A DNA stretch of 64,000 bases. Origin: CANKJK01 sp040081715 (GTDB taxonomy: Bacteria; Acidobacteriota; Vicinamibacteria; Vicinamibacterales; UBA2999). The stretch's first letter is position 1, and every line of letters begins with the position of its first letter. Of the stretch, positions 1 to 8,363 are shown in pieces. The stretch is from the NCBI GenBank assembly GCA_040081715.1, contig JBEBFY010000003.1, positions 62,001 to 126,000 of the forward strand, written 5' to 3'. Below the pieces are notes generated by a model. The model saw nothing but the letters and a program-made list of their open reading frames with translations. It did not search any database and was not told where the DNA came from. The position numbers and the translations under genes are program-made.

Positions 1-1
1 A

Positions 2-313
2 CCGGTGGTGCCACGGGCACCGATTCGGGTGGGTGGCGAGCTGCAGGTGCCCGCGCTTCTGAAGCGCGTCGGACCTGACTACCCGGAACTGGCTGTACGG
101 GCGCAGGTCGAAGGCGTCGTCATTCTCGAGGCGGTTGTCGGCGAGAGCGGGCGCGTGGAGGATGTCCGGGTCCTGCGTTCGATCCCACTGCTCGACAACG
201 CCGCCAAGGCGGCCGTGCGGCAATGGGAGTACTCGCCGCTGCTCCTGAACGGCAAGGCGGAGCGATTCATCGTGACGGTGACCGTCAGCTTCCAATTGAA
301 ACGGCAGAGTTGA
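2..313 (+). CDS. TonB C-terminal domain protein, 5' end outside window
   Basis: This is the carboxyl end of an energy-transducing TonB-family protein; the frame is open to the left edge, so the real start lies outside the window. The visible roughly 100 residues contain the TonB_C fold signature: a P-x-Y-P segment (GPDYPELAVRAQ), then VEGVVILEAVVGESG, a central DVRVLRS strand, an AAKAAVRQWEYSP helix-strand and a final hydrophobic VTVTVSF strand. TonB C-terminal domains sit in the periplasm and touch TonB boxes of outer-membrane receptors or act in related envelope assemblies. The partner receptor is not in the window. Family assignment is secure; the role is inferred. Confidence 0.85.
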   Translation, partial: PVVPRAPIRVGGELQVPALLKRVGPDYPELAVRAQVEGVVILEAVVGESGRVEDVRVLRSIPLLDNAAKAAVRQWEYSPLLLNGKAERFIVTVTVSFQLKRQS

Positions 314-430
314 TGTGGGGCTCCAGACAACGAATGGTCTGCGGGATAGTTCGTGGGCGCGGGAGTTCCTTCGAGTCTGTCCTTATATGCCAGGCGACGT
401 TCCGAAGATAATGACGGGGTGGGAGGGTAC

Positions 431-763
431 ATGGTTCGAGTGATGGGGATGCTGGCGGTTGTGGGTTGCGTGCTGCTGCCCGGAGTTGCGCGGGCGGAGA
501 CGCCTGCCGAGAAGGGTGCCACGGTGTACGGAGCCCAGAAGTGCGGGATGTGTCACTCCGTGGCCGGCAAGGGCAATCCGAAGGGAGTGCTCGACGGCGT
601 GGGCAAGAAGCTGAAGGCCGATGAGATCAGGGAGTGGATCGTAGATGCGCCGGCCATGATGGCGAAGGCGAAGGCCACCCGCAAGCCGGCGATGAAGGCC
701 TACGCGAATCTCTCGAAAGGTGACCTCGAGGCGCTGGTGGTCTACCTGCAGAGCCTGAAGTAG
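431..763 (+). CDS. small class I cytochrome c
   Basis: Predicted periplasmic monohaem cytochrome c of 110 residues. A signal peptide ending near VARA-E is followed by a single haem motif CGMCH and a C-terminal LVVYLQSLK helix typical of class I cytochromes. A methionine in KPAMKAY is the likely distal haem ligand. ATG 431 is preferred over an upstream in-frame ATG because it follows a GGGAGGG ribosome site and begins the signal peptide. It is the first gene of the redox cluster, 27 bases before the next gene, and could shuttle electrons between the membrane cytochromes and a terminal acceptor. A GATAAT hexamer at 407-412 is a possible -10, without a clear -35. Confidence 0.9.
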   Translation: MVRVMGMLAVVGCVLLPGVARAETPAEKGATVYGAQKCGMCHSVAGKGNPKGVLDGVGKKLKADEIREWIVDAPAMMAKAKATRKPAMKAYANLSKGDLEALVVYLQSLK

Positions 764-790
764 GCGGCCCGGGTTCCCGGGGGATCGTCC

Positions 791-2152
791 GTGCGCTCGT
801 TCCTGCAGGCGTTTGTCAGAAATGGTCTATCCCTCGTGGGGACCGCGATCGCGACGGCGATGGCGGCGCTCTTTGTCGCACTGGCCCTGCTCGACCTCGC
901 GGGGTATCTCACCAACCCCTATCTCGGCCTGCTGCTTTTTGTGGCCATCCCGACGGTGTTCGTTGCCGGGCTGCTGCTGATCCCGCTCGGCCTCTGGCGC
1001 GAGCGGCGTCGGCGCGCCCGGACGCCCGAAGCGGCGACGGGCGAGTGGCCCGTGTTCGACCTCCGCATCGCGCGCCAGCGCGCGATCGCCGTGGCAGTGC
1101 TGACCCTGACGGTGGTCAATCTCGTGATTGTGTCGATGGCGGCGTACGGGGGCGTGCACTACATGGAGACGCGGGAGTTCTGCGGCCAGGTGTGCCACGA
1201 GACGATGGAGCCGCAGTATGTGGCGCATCAGACCGGCCCGCACTCCCGCGTCGCGTGCGTGTCGTGTCACGTCGGGTCGGGTGCGGGGGCGGTCGCACGG
1301 TCCAAGTTCAAGGGGCTGCGGCAGTTGGTGCTTGTAGCGACGGACCGGGCACCTCGGCCTGTGGCCCCGCCGCTGCAGGTCATGCGGCCCGCAGTGGAGA
1401 CGTGCGAACAGTGCCACTGGCCGGAGAAGTTTCACGGCGACAGACAGAAAGTTGTGCGCGAGTACGGCGACGACCAGGCGAGCACCGAGACGGGGACCAC
1501 GCTGACGCTGCACCTCGGCGGCGGCAGCGCCGTACTCGGCATCGGCACCGGCATCCACTGGCACATGAACCTTGACAATGTCGTCGAATTTGTCGCCACC
1601 GACTCCACCCGGCAGTCGATTCCCTATGTGCGGTTGACCAACCGGGAGGGCCGCGTGAAGGAGTACGTGGCGGAAGGGGCGGACCGGACGACTCTTGCGG
1701 CACAGCCCATGCATCGGATGGACTGCGTGGACTGCCACAACCGTCCCGCGCATGCCTTCAGCCCCTCGCCGGCACGAGCGGTCAACGAGGCGATGGCTCA
1801 GGGGCGGGTGCCGCGTGACCTTCCGTTCGCCCGCCGTGAGGTGCTGGCAGCAGTGAGCGACGGGTACCCCTCGCGCGATTCGGCGCGCGCGGGCATCGCG
1901 CGAAGGCTTGAGGGGATCTACCGGGCGCAGGGCATCAGCGCCGACCGCACGGCTCGTCTGGTGGCTGGGGCGCAGGACGTGTATGCCCGCAACGTGTTCC
2001 CGGCCATGCGAGTGAGTTGGGGCACGTATCCGAACAACATTGGCCATATGGATGCGCCGGGGTGCTTCCGTTGCCACGACGATAGCCACAAGGCGGGGGA
2101 CGGCAGCGTCCTCACACAGGACTGCGAAACCTGCCACACGGCGCCACAGTAA
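791..2152 (+). CDS. NapC/NirT-type hexahaem membrane cytochrome c
   Basis: A 453-residue membrane-anchored multihaem cytochrome, probably a quinol-to-periplasm electron transfer protein. Two hydrophobic segments lie near residues 12-68 and a third near 98-120, just before the first haem motif. Six CXXCH motifs are visible: CGQVCH, CVSCH, CEQCH, CVDCH, CFRCH and CETCH, the last two in the C-terminal 40 residues. The METREFCGQVCHETMEPQ segment resembles the first haem of NapC/NirT proteins. The family normally has one membrane helix and four haems, so two extra helices and extra haems are unusual. The start is GTG. The gene is followed closely by the decahaem gene, as expected for an inner-membrane feeder of an MtrAB-like conduit. 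Confidence 0.85.
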   Translation: MRSFLQAFVRNGLSLVGTAIATAMAALFVALALLDLAGYLTNPYLGLLLFVAIPTVFVAGLLLIPLGLWRERRRRARTPEAATGEWPVFDLRIARQRAIAVAVLTLTVVNLVIVSMAAYGGVHYMETREFCGQVCHETMEPQYVAHQTGPHSRVACVSCHVGSGAGAVARSKFKGLRQLVLVATDRAPRPVAPPLQVMRPAVETCEQCHWPEKFHGDRQKVVREYGDDQASTETGTTLTLHLGGGSAVLGIGTGIHWHMNLDNVVEFVATDSTRQSIPYVRLTNREGRVKEYVAEGADRTTLAAQPMHRMDCVDCHNRPAHAFSPSPARAVNEAMAQGRVPRDLPFARREVLAAVSDGYPSRDSARAGIARRLEGIYRAQGISADRTARLVAGAQDVYARNVFPAMRVSWGTYPNNIGHMDAPGCFRCHDDSHKAGDGSVLTQDCETCHTAPQ

Positions 2153-2162
2153 CGAGGAGACC

Positions 2163-3152
2163 ATGGGGAATCACAAATCGAGTCACCAATCCAGCAACGC
2201 GGCGGCGCGCGCGTACTGGCCCGCGATCCTGGTGGTCGCGCTGGGCGTGACATGGGCCGGCACCGTGATGCTCGCCGCCGCCCCGGCCCGGCCGCGCCAG
2301 GTGAGCGCGACGCCTGCAGCGACTGCACCCGCGGCCGCGCAGGGGGCCTATGCGGGGCAGGCCGCGTGCCTGGGTTGCCACGCCGAAATGGACTACAAAG
2401 GGACGCTGCACGGGCTCGCGTCGCGTCCGCGCACGCCGGCGGCGACGCACGGCTGCGAAAGCTGCCATGGGCCGGGGCAGGCCCACGCCGAGTCCGGCGA
2501 GGCGTCACTGATCCGCAACCCGAAGAAGCAGACGCCGCAGCAGGCGAGCGAGGCCTGCGTGAGCTGCCACAACCGCGGCACGCACGCGCTGTGGACCGGC
2601 AGCCAGCATGACCAGCGCAACGTCGGCTGCATCACGTGTCACAGCGTGCACACCCCAAAGGGGCCCGCGCAGCTCAAGGCGGCGAGCCAGAAGGAACTGT
2701 GCGCGACGTGCCACCGGCCGGTGACCAACAAGCAGCACCGGTTCAGCCACATGCCCGTGCGCGAAGGCAAGCTGGAGTGTTCCTCCTGCCACAACACGCA
2801 CGGCTCCACCAACCAGTCGCTGCTCAAGACCGGCACCACCGTGGATGAGTCCTGCACCAGCTGCCACGCGGAGAAACGCGGGCCGTACCTCTGGGAGCAT
2901 GCGCCGGTGGCCAATGCCTGCGTCACCTGCCATGACCCGCATGGGTCCAACAATGAACGGATGCTGGCGGCGAAGGTGCCCTTCCTGTGCCAGCGGTGCC
3001 ACGTGACGTCGCGCCATCCGCCAACCGTGTACGACGGCTTCGTGCGGAACAACTCGACCAACGCCAACAAGATCATCGGCCGAGGCTGCGTCGTGTGCCA
3101 CTCGCAGATTCACGGGTCGAATGCCCCGTCGGGCAAGTCGTTCCTGCGCTAG
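2163..3152 (+). CDS. DmsE/MtrA-family decahaem cytochrome c
   Basis: A 329-residue secreted cytochrome with exactly ten CXXCH motifs: CLGCH, CESCH, CVSCH, CITCH, CATCH, CSSCH, CTSCH, CVTCH, CQRCH and CVVCH. The length and haem count match the DmsE/MtrA/PioA family, in which the haem wire is inserted into an MtrB/PioB barrel to carry electrons across the outer membrane. A single N-terminal hydrophobic segment (about residues 19-40) is a signal peptide or anchor. ATG 2163 follows an ACGAGGAG ribosome site; upstream in-frame codons overlap the previous gene. The next gene, 8 bases downstream, encodes the matching barrel, which strongly supports this assignment. Confidence 0.93.
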   Translation: MGNHKSSHQSSNAAARAYWPAILVVALGVTWAGTVMLAAAPARPRQVSATPAATAPAAAQGAYAGQAACLGCHAEMDYKGTLHGLASRPRTPAATHGCESCHGPGQAHAESGEASLIRNPKKQTPQQASEACVSCHNRGTHALWTGSQHDQRNVGCITCHSVHTPKGPAQLKAASQKELCATCHRPVTNKQHRFSHMPVREGKLECSSCHNTHGSTNQSLLKTGTTVDESCTSCHAEKRGPYLWEHAPVANACVTCHDPHGSNNERMLAAKVPFLCQRCHVTSRHPPTVYDGFVRNNSTNANKIIGRGCVVCHSQIHGSNAPSGKSFLR

Positions 3153-3160
3153 GGGAGATC

Positions 3161-5461
3161 ATGCGAACCACAGTTGTGATAGCGGCAGCAGCAGTTACGA
3201 TCGTCCTGAGCGGGCAGGCACTGGCGCAGACGCCAGCTGCCAGCGAGGCCAGAAGCCGGGCGGTCACCGGCGTCGTCGACGTCGGTGCCCGCGGGACCTC
3301 GGGCTCCGGCGACGAGGCCCGTTATGAGCGGTACAGGGATCTGCGCACGGGGGTCTTCTCGCACCTGGTGTTCGGCTCGGCGGACGAGTCGCGGATCTGG
3401 TCGGCGGGCGCCGAGAATGTCGGGTACCGCAACCAGGAATACGTGTTCCGCTACGCCGGCGGTCCGGTCACGCTGAAGGGCGGTTTCGATTCGACGCCTC
3501 TCAACTACAGCTACCTGACGTCCACGCCGTGGCGCATGGACTCCCCTGGTGTCTTCTCGCTCGACGCGGCCGCCCGCGGGCAGGTGCAGGGCCGGGTGCC
3601 GGGTGTCGTGGGCGTGCCGTCGTCGGTCGCCCAGTTGTCGACGCCTTCGATCTTCCGAGGACTGGCCAATCCCTTTGACCTGCGGTCCCGGCGCGACACG
3701 GCGTCGGCGTCCGTGGCGGTGGACGCGACCAGGGCGCTCGGCTGGTCGCTGGCGTTCACGTCCACGGGCAAGACCGGCAGCCAGCCCTACGGGGCCTCCT
3801 TCGCCTTCAACAACGCCAACGAGTTGCCCCTGCCGATCGACCATCGCACCAACGATGTGTCGGCGGGCCTGGAGTACACGCGCGAGCAGGGCATGGTGCG
3901 TCTGGGCTGGCAGGCCTCGTGGTTCACCAACGCGATCCAGGAGCTCATCTGGGACAACCCGCTCCGCCAGACGGATACCACGCCCTTCGATGCCAGTGGA
4001 TACAGCAACGGCAACGGACCGGCGCGCGGCCGTCTGGCCATGGCGCCCAGCAACCACATGGCGGCCGTCAACGTTACCGGCCTCTACAAGATGCCGGGCC
4101 GCACCACGGTCAATGGTGTTTTTGCCTTCACCACCATGGGGCAGAACGACACGCTCATCCCCTGGACGATCAATAACGCGATTGCCAACCCGTCGGTGTA
4201 CGGCACCTATCCCGGACTGGCCAGCCTGCCCCGGCCCACGGCCGAGGCCAAGGTGCACGGCGTCAACGGCATGGTGAACGTGACCTCGCGGCCGAACCGC
4301 GTATTCAGCCTGACCACCCGGTACCGCTTCAACGACCACCGCAATCTCACGCCGGCTTTCGATGCCCGGCAGTACGTGCGTTTCGACGCTGCGCCGTACT
4401 CCGGCGGGTCGTTCAGCCAGAACTTCAACATCCGGCAGAACACTTTCGACACGACGGCCGCCTTCAACTTGCGCCCGTCATCAACCCTCCGCGTCGGCTA
4501 CACCTTCGACGACTTCGACCGCACGGGCCGCTCCTTCAGCGACATGCGCGACCATATCGTGCGGGCCTCGTTCGACCAGATGGGCAACCAGTGGGTGACC
4601 GTGCGGCTGTCAGCGGACCACACGACCCGTGAGGGATTCGGGTTTTCCGAAGCGTCGCTGGAAGACGGCGGACTGCAGCCGGGTGTGCGGTTCTACGATG
4701 AGTCCGACCGGAACCGGAATCGCGGCACGGCCCTCGTGGTGCTGACGCCTGCCTCGTTTATGGACGTGACCTTCACCGCGACGGCCGGCAAGGACATCTA
4801 CAAGGGCGAGGGGCACGAGTTCGGGCTGCTGAACAACACGAACCGGTCACTGAACGTCGGCCTGAACGTGAGCCCGGGTGAGCACGCATCCTTCGGGTTC
4901 AGCATCGGCCGCGAGATGTTCAACTCCCTGCAGCGGTCGCGGAACGCGAACCCGCCCGGAACCGACTACGGCAGCTGGACGGATCCGAACCGGACCTGGG
5001 ACCTGACGAACGACGAACAGGTCAACATCGTGGATGTGTATGTGGATCTGGCCAAGCTGTTCCGCGCGTTCGACCTGCGGGCGGACTACCTCTACAGCGA
5101 CTCCGACAACGGATTCGTCCACAGTGGTCCACGCGTGGTGGCACTTTCCACCAACGCCGCACTGACACCCGGCGACAGCCGGCCCTGCACGGCGGGGCTC
5201 ACGTCCTGCTTCGAGGCGTTGCCGAACGTGACCAATGCCTGGCACCGGGTCACCCTCGACGGGACGCGGTACTTCACCGAGAAGGTCGGCATCGGCGTCA
5301 GCTACTGGTACGAGCGGTTCGACGTGACCGACTTCGCGCGGGTGGATCTGGCCGGGACGGCACTCCCGCGTATCGACTATCTGGGCGAGATCAACACGGG
5401 CTATGGCAACCGGCCGTACCGGGGCAGTTCGATCTTCACCCGTCTGCTGTATCGTTTCTAA
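3161..5461 (+). CDS. MtrB/PioB-family outer-membrane beta-barrel
   Basis: A 766-residue predicted outer-membrane barrel that should sheathe the decahaem cytochrome encoded just upstream. A cleavable signal peptide ends at QALAQ. The rest is rich in alternating amphipathic beta strands with aromatic girdles, and the protein ends in LLYRF, a terminal phenylalanine typical of BAM-inserted porins. Sequence style and size match MtrB/PioB proteins with 26-28 strands. The N-terminal CXXC found in Shewanella-type MtrB is not visible; the only cysteine pair is in a late loop (RPCTAGLTSC, about residue 675-685). ATG 3161 follows AGGGGAGATC. No MtrC-like outer-surface cytochrome is encoded nearby. Confidence 0.88.
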   Translation: MRTTVVIAAAAVTIVLSGQALAQTPAASEARSRAVTGVVDVGARGTSGSGDEARYERYRDLRTGVFSHLVFGSADESRIWSAGAENVGYRNQEYVFRYAGGPVTLKGGFDSTPLNYSYLTSTPWRMDSPGVFSLDAAARGQVQGRVPGVVGVPSSVAQLSTPSIFRGLANPFDLRSRRDTASASVAVDATRALGWSLAFTSTGKTGSQPYGASFAFNNANELPLPIDHRTNDVSAGLEYTREQGMVRLGWQASWFTNAIQELIWDNPLRQTDTTPFDASGYSNGNGPARGRLAMAPSNHMAAVNVTGLYKMPGRTTVNGVFAFTTMGQNDTLIPWTINNAIANPSVYGTYPGLASLPRPTAEAKVHGVNGMVNVTSRPNRVFSLTTRYRFNDHRNLTPAFDARQYVRFDAAPYSGGSFSQNFNIRQNTFDTTAAFNLRPSSTLRVGYTFDDFDRTGRSFSDMRDHIVRASFDQMGNQWVTVRLSADHTTREGFGFSEASLEDGGLQPGVRFYDESDRNRNRGTALVVLTPASFMDVTFTATAGKDIYKGEGHEFGLLNNTNRSLNVGLNVSPGEHASFGFSIGREMFNSLQRSRNANPPGTDYGSWTDPNRTWDLTNDEQVNIVDVYVDLAKLFRAFDLRADYLYSDSDNGFVHSGPRVVALSTNAALTPGDSRPCTAGLTSCFEALPNVTNAWHRVTLDGTRYFTEKVGIGVSYWYERFDVTDFARVDLAGTALPRIDYLGEINTGYGNRPYRGSSIFTRLLYRF

Positions 5462-5463
5462 GC

Positions 5464-5919
5464 GTGGCCGACCCGACTGAACCCGATTCGCACGCCGGCG
5501 ATCGGCGCAGGTTCCTGGATGCCGTGCTGACATTCGGGTTCGTCTCGACGGCCGTGGCGGTGGCGTACCCGGTGGCCCGCTACATGGTTCCACCGGCCAG
5601 CGAGGAGCCCTCGACGGTCAGCGCGGTGGCGGCCAAGGACGCCGCCATGCCGCCCAACAGCGGCGTCGTCTTCAAGTTCGGCAACAAGCCAGGCATCCTG
5701 GTGCGAGACCACGCCGGCGACCTGCACGCCTTCGACGCCGTCTGCCCGCACCTCGGCTGCACCGTTCAATACCGCCCGGAGACGTCGGATATCTGGTGCG
5801 CCTGTCACAATGCGGTGTTCGACGTGGGCGGCAACATTGTCTCGGGCCCGCCGCCTCGCCCGCTGGAACGTCTCACGGTGAACGTGAGCGGCGAGGACCT
5901 GGTGGTCAGCCGTGGCTAG
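5464..5919 (+). CDS. Rieske 2Fe-2S protein of a cytochrome b complex
   Basis: A 151-residue Rieske iron-sulfur subunit. The N-terminus DRRRFLDAV plus one hydrophobic helix (about residues 16-36) is a twin-arginine-type signal anchor, as usual for Rieske subunits. The cluster motifs CPHLGC (about residues 95-100) and CACHNAVFD supply the two cysteines and two histidines that bind 2Fe-2S, plus the disulfide pair. The GTG start lies two bases after the barrel gene, and the 3' end overlaps the cytochrome b gene by 8 bases, so the pair is translationally coupled. It would take electrons from quinol oxidised at the Qo site of the adjacent cytochrome b. Confidence 0.93.
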   Translation: MADPTEPDSHAGDRRRFLDAVLTFGFVSTAVAVAYPVARYMVPPASEEPSTVSAVAAKDAAMPPNSGVVFKFGNKPGILVRDHAGDLHAFDAVCPHLGCTVQYRPETSDIWCACHNAVFDVGGNIVSGPPPRPLERLTVNVSGEDLVVSRG

Positions 5920-7036
5920 CCACGGCGCCGGGCCGCAGCGGCCGGAAGGGGAGGGCACATCCTCCGGACTCTACGGCTGGCTGGATGAGCGGCTGGACCT
6001 GACCGCTATCAGGACATTCGCCGCCGAGAAGACCGTGCCCGTGCACAAGCGGGAGTTCTGGTACTGCCTCGGCGGTATCACACTGTTCCTGTTTGCCGTG
6101 CAGGTGGCCACCGGCATCCTGCTGATTCTGTACTACCGGCCCAGTGCCGAGGAAGCTTACGAGAGCGTCCAGTTCATCGTGACGCAGGTGGAGTTCGGCT
6201 GGCTCATCCGCAACGTCCACGGCTGGTCCGCCAACCTCCTGATCGGATCGGCGTTCCTCCACATGTTCAGCGTGTGGCTGCTGACGTCCTACCGGAGGCC
6301 CCGGGAGATTACCTGGGTCAGCGGCGCCATCCTGCTGTTTTTGATGATGGCCTTCGGGTTCAGCGGGTACCTGCTCCCGTGGAACGAGCTGGCCCTGTTT
6401 GCCACCAAGGTGGGGACCGGCATTGTCGGCGCGGTGCCTCTGATTGGCCCGTTCGCCATGCGGGTACTGCGCGGCGGTGACGAAGTGACCGGTGCCACGC
6501 TTTCGCGCTTCTATGGGTTCCACGTGGCGGTGCTGCCCGCCGTGACCACGCTCCTCTTAGGCCTCCACGTCCTGCTCGTGCAGCGGCAGGGCATGAGCGT
6601 GCCCATTGACGTGGAGCAGGCGGAGCGCGCCGGGTCGCCGCCGAAGAGCCGGCCGTTCTTCCCGGACTTCTTCCTGCGCGACCTCGTGCTCTGGTACGTG
6701 GCCATTGCCATCATCGCGGCATTGGCCGCGTTCCTCCCGTGGGAGTTGGGGAAGAAGGCGGACCCGTTTGCGCCCGTGCCGCCGGGCATTCGGCCTGAGT
6801 GGTACTTCGTGGCCATGTTTCACACGCTCAAGCTGATCCCCGGGCACGTCCTCGGCATCGAGGGCGAGGTGCTCGGGATTCTTGGCTTTGGCGTGTTGGC
6901 GCTGATCCTCATCGCCATACCGTTTCTCGATCGGCGGGCCTCGCGTGGCGAGCGGAACCCGATCTTCACGGCGATGGCCTGGCTGGGCATCGCCTACCTG
7001 GTGGTGTTCACCATCGTGGGATACCTGGCGGAATGA
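5912..7036 (+). CDS. b6-like cytochrome b, fused N- and C-terminal halves
   Basis: A 374-residue membrane quinol oxidase subunit. The N-terminal half closely resembles cytochrome b6: an FWYCLGGITL segment with Cys52 at the place where b6 proteins covalently hold haem c(i), then YYRPSAEEAYESV. The two haem-b histidine pairs are H-X13-H (VHGWSANLLIGSAFLH) and H-X14-H (FHVAVLPAVTTLLLGLH); the X14 spacing is b6f-like. The C-terminal half carries the Qo motif PEWY and about three more helices, corresponding to subunit IV. The GTG start overlaps the Rieske gene by 8 bases. With the Rieske and nine-haem proteins it should form a menaquinol:cytochrome c oxidoreductase. Confidence 0.93.
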   Translation: MASHGAGPQRPEGEGTSSGLYGWLDERLDLTAIRTFAAEKTVPVHKREFWYCLGGITLFLFAVQVATGILLILYYRPSAEEAYESVQFIVTQVEFGWLIRNVHGWSANLLIGSAFLHMFSVWLLTSYRRPREITWVSGAILLFLMMAFGFSGYLLPWNELALFATKVGTGIVGAVPLIGPFAMRVLRGGDEVTGATLSRFYGFHVAVLPAVTTLLLGLHVLLVQRQGMSVPIDVEQAERAGSPPKSRPFFPDFFLRDLVLWYVAIAIIAALAAFLPWELGKKADPFAPVPPGIRPEWYFVAMFHTLKLIPGHVLGIEGEVLGILGFGVLALILIAIPFLDRRASRGERNPIFTAMAWLGIAYLVVFTIVGYLAE

Positions 7037-8346
7037 GACCCCCCTGGCTGATCGCGATCTGGGTCGCCGGTGTGCTGGCGTTGGCCGGCACCGGCGGACG
7101 CGTGGCGCACCTGGCGGCGCAGCCGGCTGGCCAGCCTTCCGGACGGGTGGCGAGTGGACCGAACGGGTGCGTGACGTGTCACAGCGCGGAGCGCGAGGCA
7201 TCCCTCTCGGCTCCGGTCGCGGCGCACAGGGCTGATGTCCACGGGCAGCGAGGGATCGGCTGCGTGGAGTGCCACGGCGGCGATGCCACGACCGCGGACA
7301 AGGTAAAGGCCATGTCGGCCGCGGCCGGCTTCAAGGGGAAGCTCACGGGCCAGGCGCAGGTGCTGGCGTGCGCGCGGTGCCACAGCGACGCGGCGTATAT
7401 GCGGACCTTCTCGCCCAAACAGCGGGTGGACCAGGCGGTCGAGTACGCCGCGAGCGCGCACGGTCGGCGGCTCGCGGAGGGAGACACCCGCGTGGCGACC
7501 TGCGCGAGTTGCCACGGGGCGCATGGTGTCAGGTCCGCATCGGACGCGCAGTCGCCGGTGTACGCCACCAACGTGGCCGGCACTTGCGGTTCGTGCCACA
7601 GCGACGCTCGGCGGATGACGAGGCACGACGGCACAGCGCATCCCACCGCGGCCGTGGCGGACTACACGTCCAGCGTGCACTTCGACGCCCTGTCGAGACG
7701 TCGCGATCTCTCGGCACCTACCTGCAACGATTGCCATGGCAACCACGGAGCCGCGCCGCCCGGCGTGGACGCGGTCAGCAACGTCTGTGGAACCTGTCAC
7801 GCTGTGTTTGCCGCCCGTTTCGACACCAGCCCTCACAAGCCGGTGTTTGAGAAGGCCTGCGTCGATTGCCACGGCAACCACGCAGTGGTCCGGCCAACCG
7901 AAGCGCTCATGGGCACCGGCGCCGGTGCGATCTGCGTGACCTGTCACGCCGAGAAGGACGACCCGGGTTTCAGGGGGGCCGCCGCCATGCGGGCGTCAAT
8001 CGACCGCCTCTCCGGCCACATCGCGAAGGCGGCTGGCGTTGTCGAGCAGGCGAGAAACGCGGGGATGGAAGTCGGCGACCAGGACCTGGCCCTCGGGAAG
8101 GCTCGCGATCAGCTGATGCTGGCGCGCACCGATGTTCATACCTTTGACCCGAAGAAGGTGGAGGGTGTGACCGCCGACGGCGACAAGGTCGCAGCCGAGG
8201 CCGAAGCCGGCGGCCGCCGTGCCCTCGAGGAGCTCAGCTTCAGGCGCCGCGGTCTCACGGCATCGCTGGTGCTGATCCTGGCCGTCGTCGGAGCACTGAC
8301 GCTGAAAATCCGCCAGATCGACCAGCGCAGGTCAGCCGCGCAATAA
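7033..8346 (+). CDS. nonahaem membrane-anchored cytochrome c
   Basis: A 437-residue multihaem cytochrome. It has an N-terminal signal or anchor (about residues 1-22), nine CXXCH motifs (CVTCH, CVECH, CARCH, CASCH, CGSCH, CNDCH, CGTCH, CVDCH, CVTCH) and many spare histidines for bis-His ligation (GAHG, GNHG, GNHA, SVH). A helical, haem-free stretch of about 110 residues and a C-terminal membrane helix (about 408-427) follow. ATG 7033 overlaps the cytochrome b stop as ATGA. Its place directly after the Rieske/cytochrome b pair suggests it replaces cytochrome c1 or f as electron exit of that complex. Family: cytochrome c3-like multihaem; function inferred from context. Confidence 0.88.
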   Translation: MRPPWLIAIWVAGVLALAGTGGRVAHLAAQPAGQPSGRVASGPNGCVTCHSAEREASLSAPVAAHRADVHGQRGIGCVECHGGDATTADKVKAMSAAAGFKGKLTGQAQVLACARCHSDAAYMRTFSPKQRVDQAVEYAASAHGRRLAEGDTRVATCASCHGAHGVRSASDAQSPVYATNVAGTCGSCHSDARRMTRHDGTAHPTAAVADYTSSVHFDALSRRRDLSAPTCNDCHGNHGAAPPGVDAVSNVCGTCHAVFAARFDTSPHKPVFEKACVDCHGNHAVVRPTEALMGTGAGAICVTCHAEKDDPGFRGAAAMRASIDRLSGHIAKAAGVVEQARNAGMEVGDQDLALGKARDQLMLARTDVHTFDPKKVEGVTADGDKVAAEAEAGGRRALEELSFRRRGLTASLVLILAVVGALTLKIRQIDQRRSAAQ

Positions 8347-8363
8347 GGGCGGCTCGGCCGGCC

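Noticed and set aside
431..8346. MtrC/OmcA-like outer-surface cytochrome in the redox cluster
   Set aside because: No additional multihaem gene with a lipobox is present; all four cytochrome genes are accounted for.
8347..8363. Shared terminator between the convergent redox cluster and OB-fold lipoprotein
   Set aside because: Only a short GC-rich imperfect stem (GGCTCGGCCGGCC) is visible, without a T-run; too weak to call.
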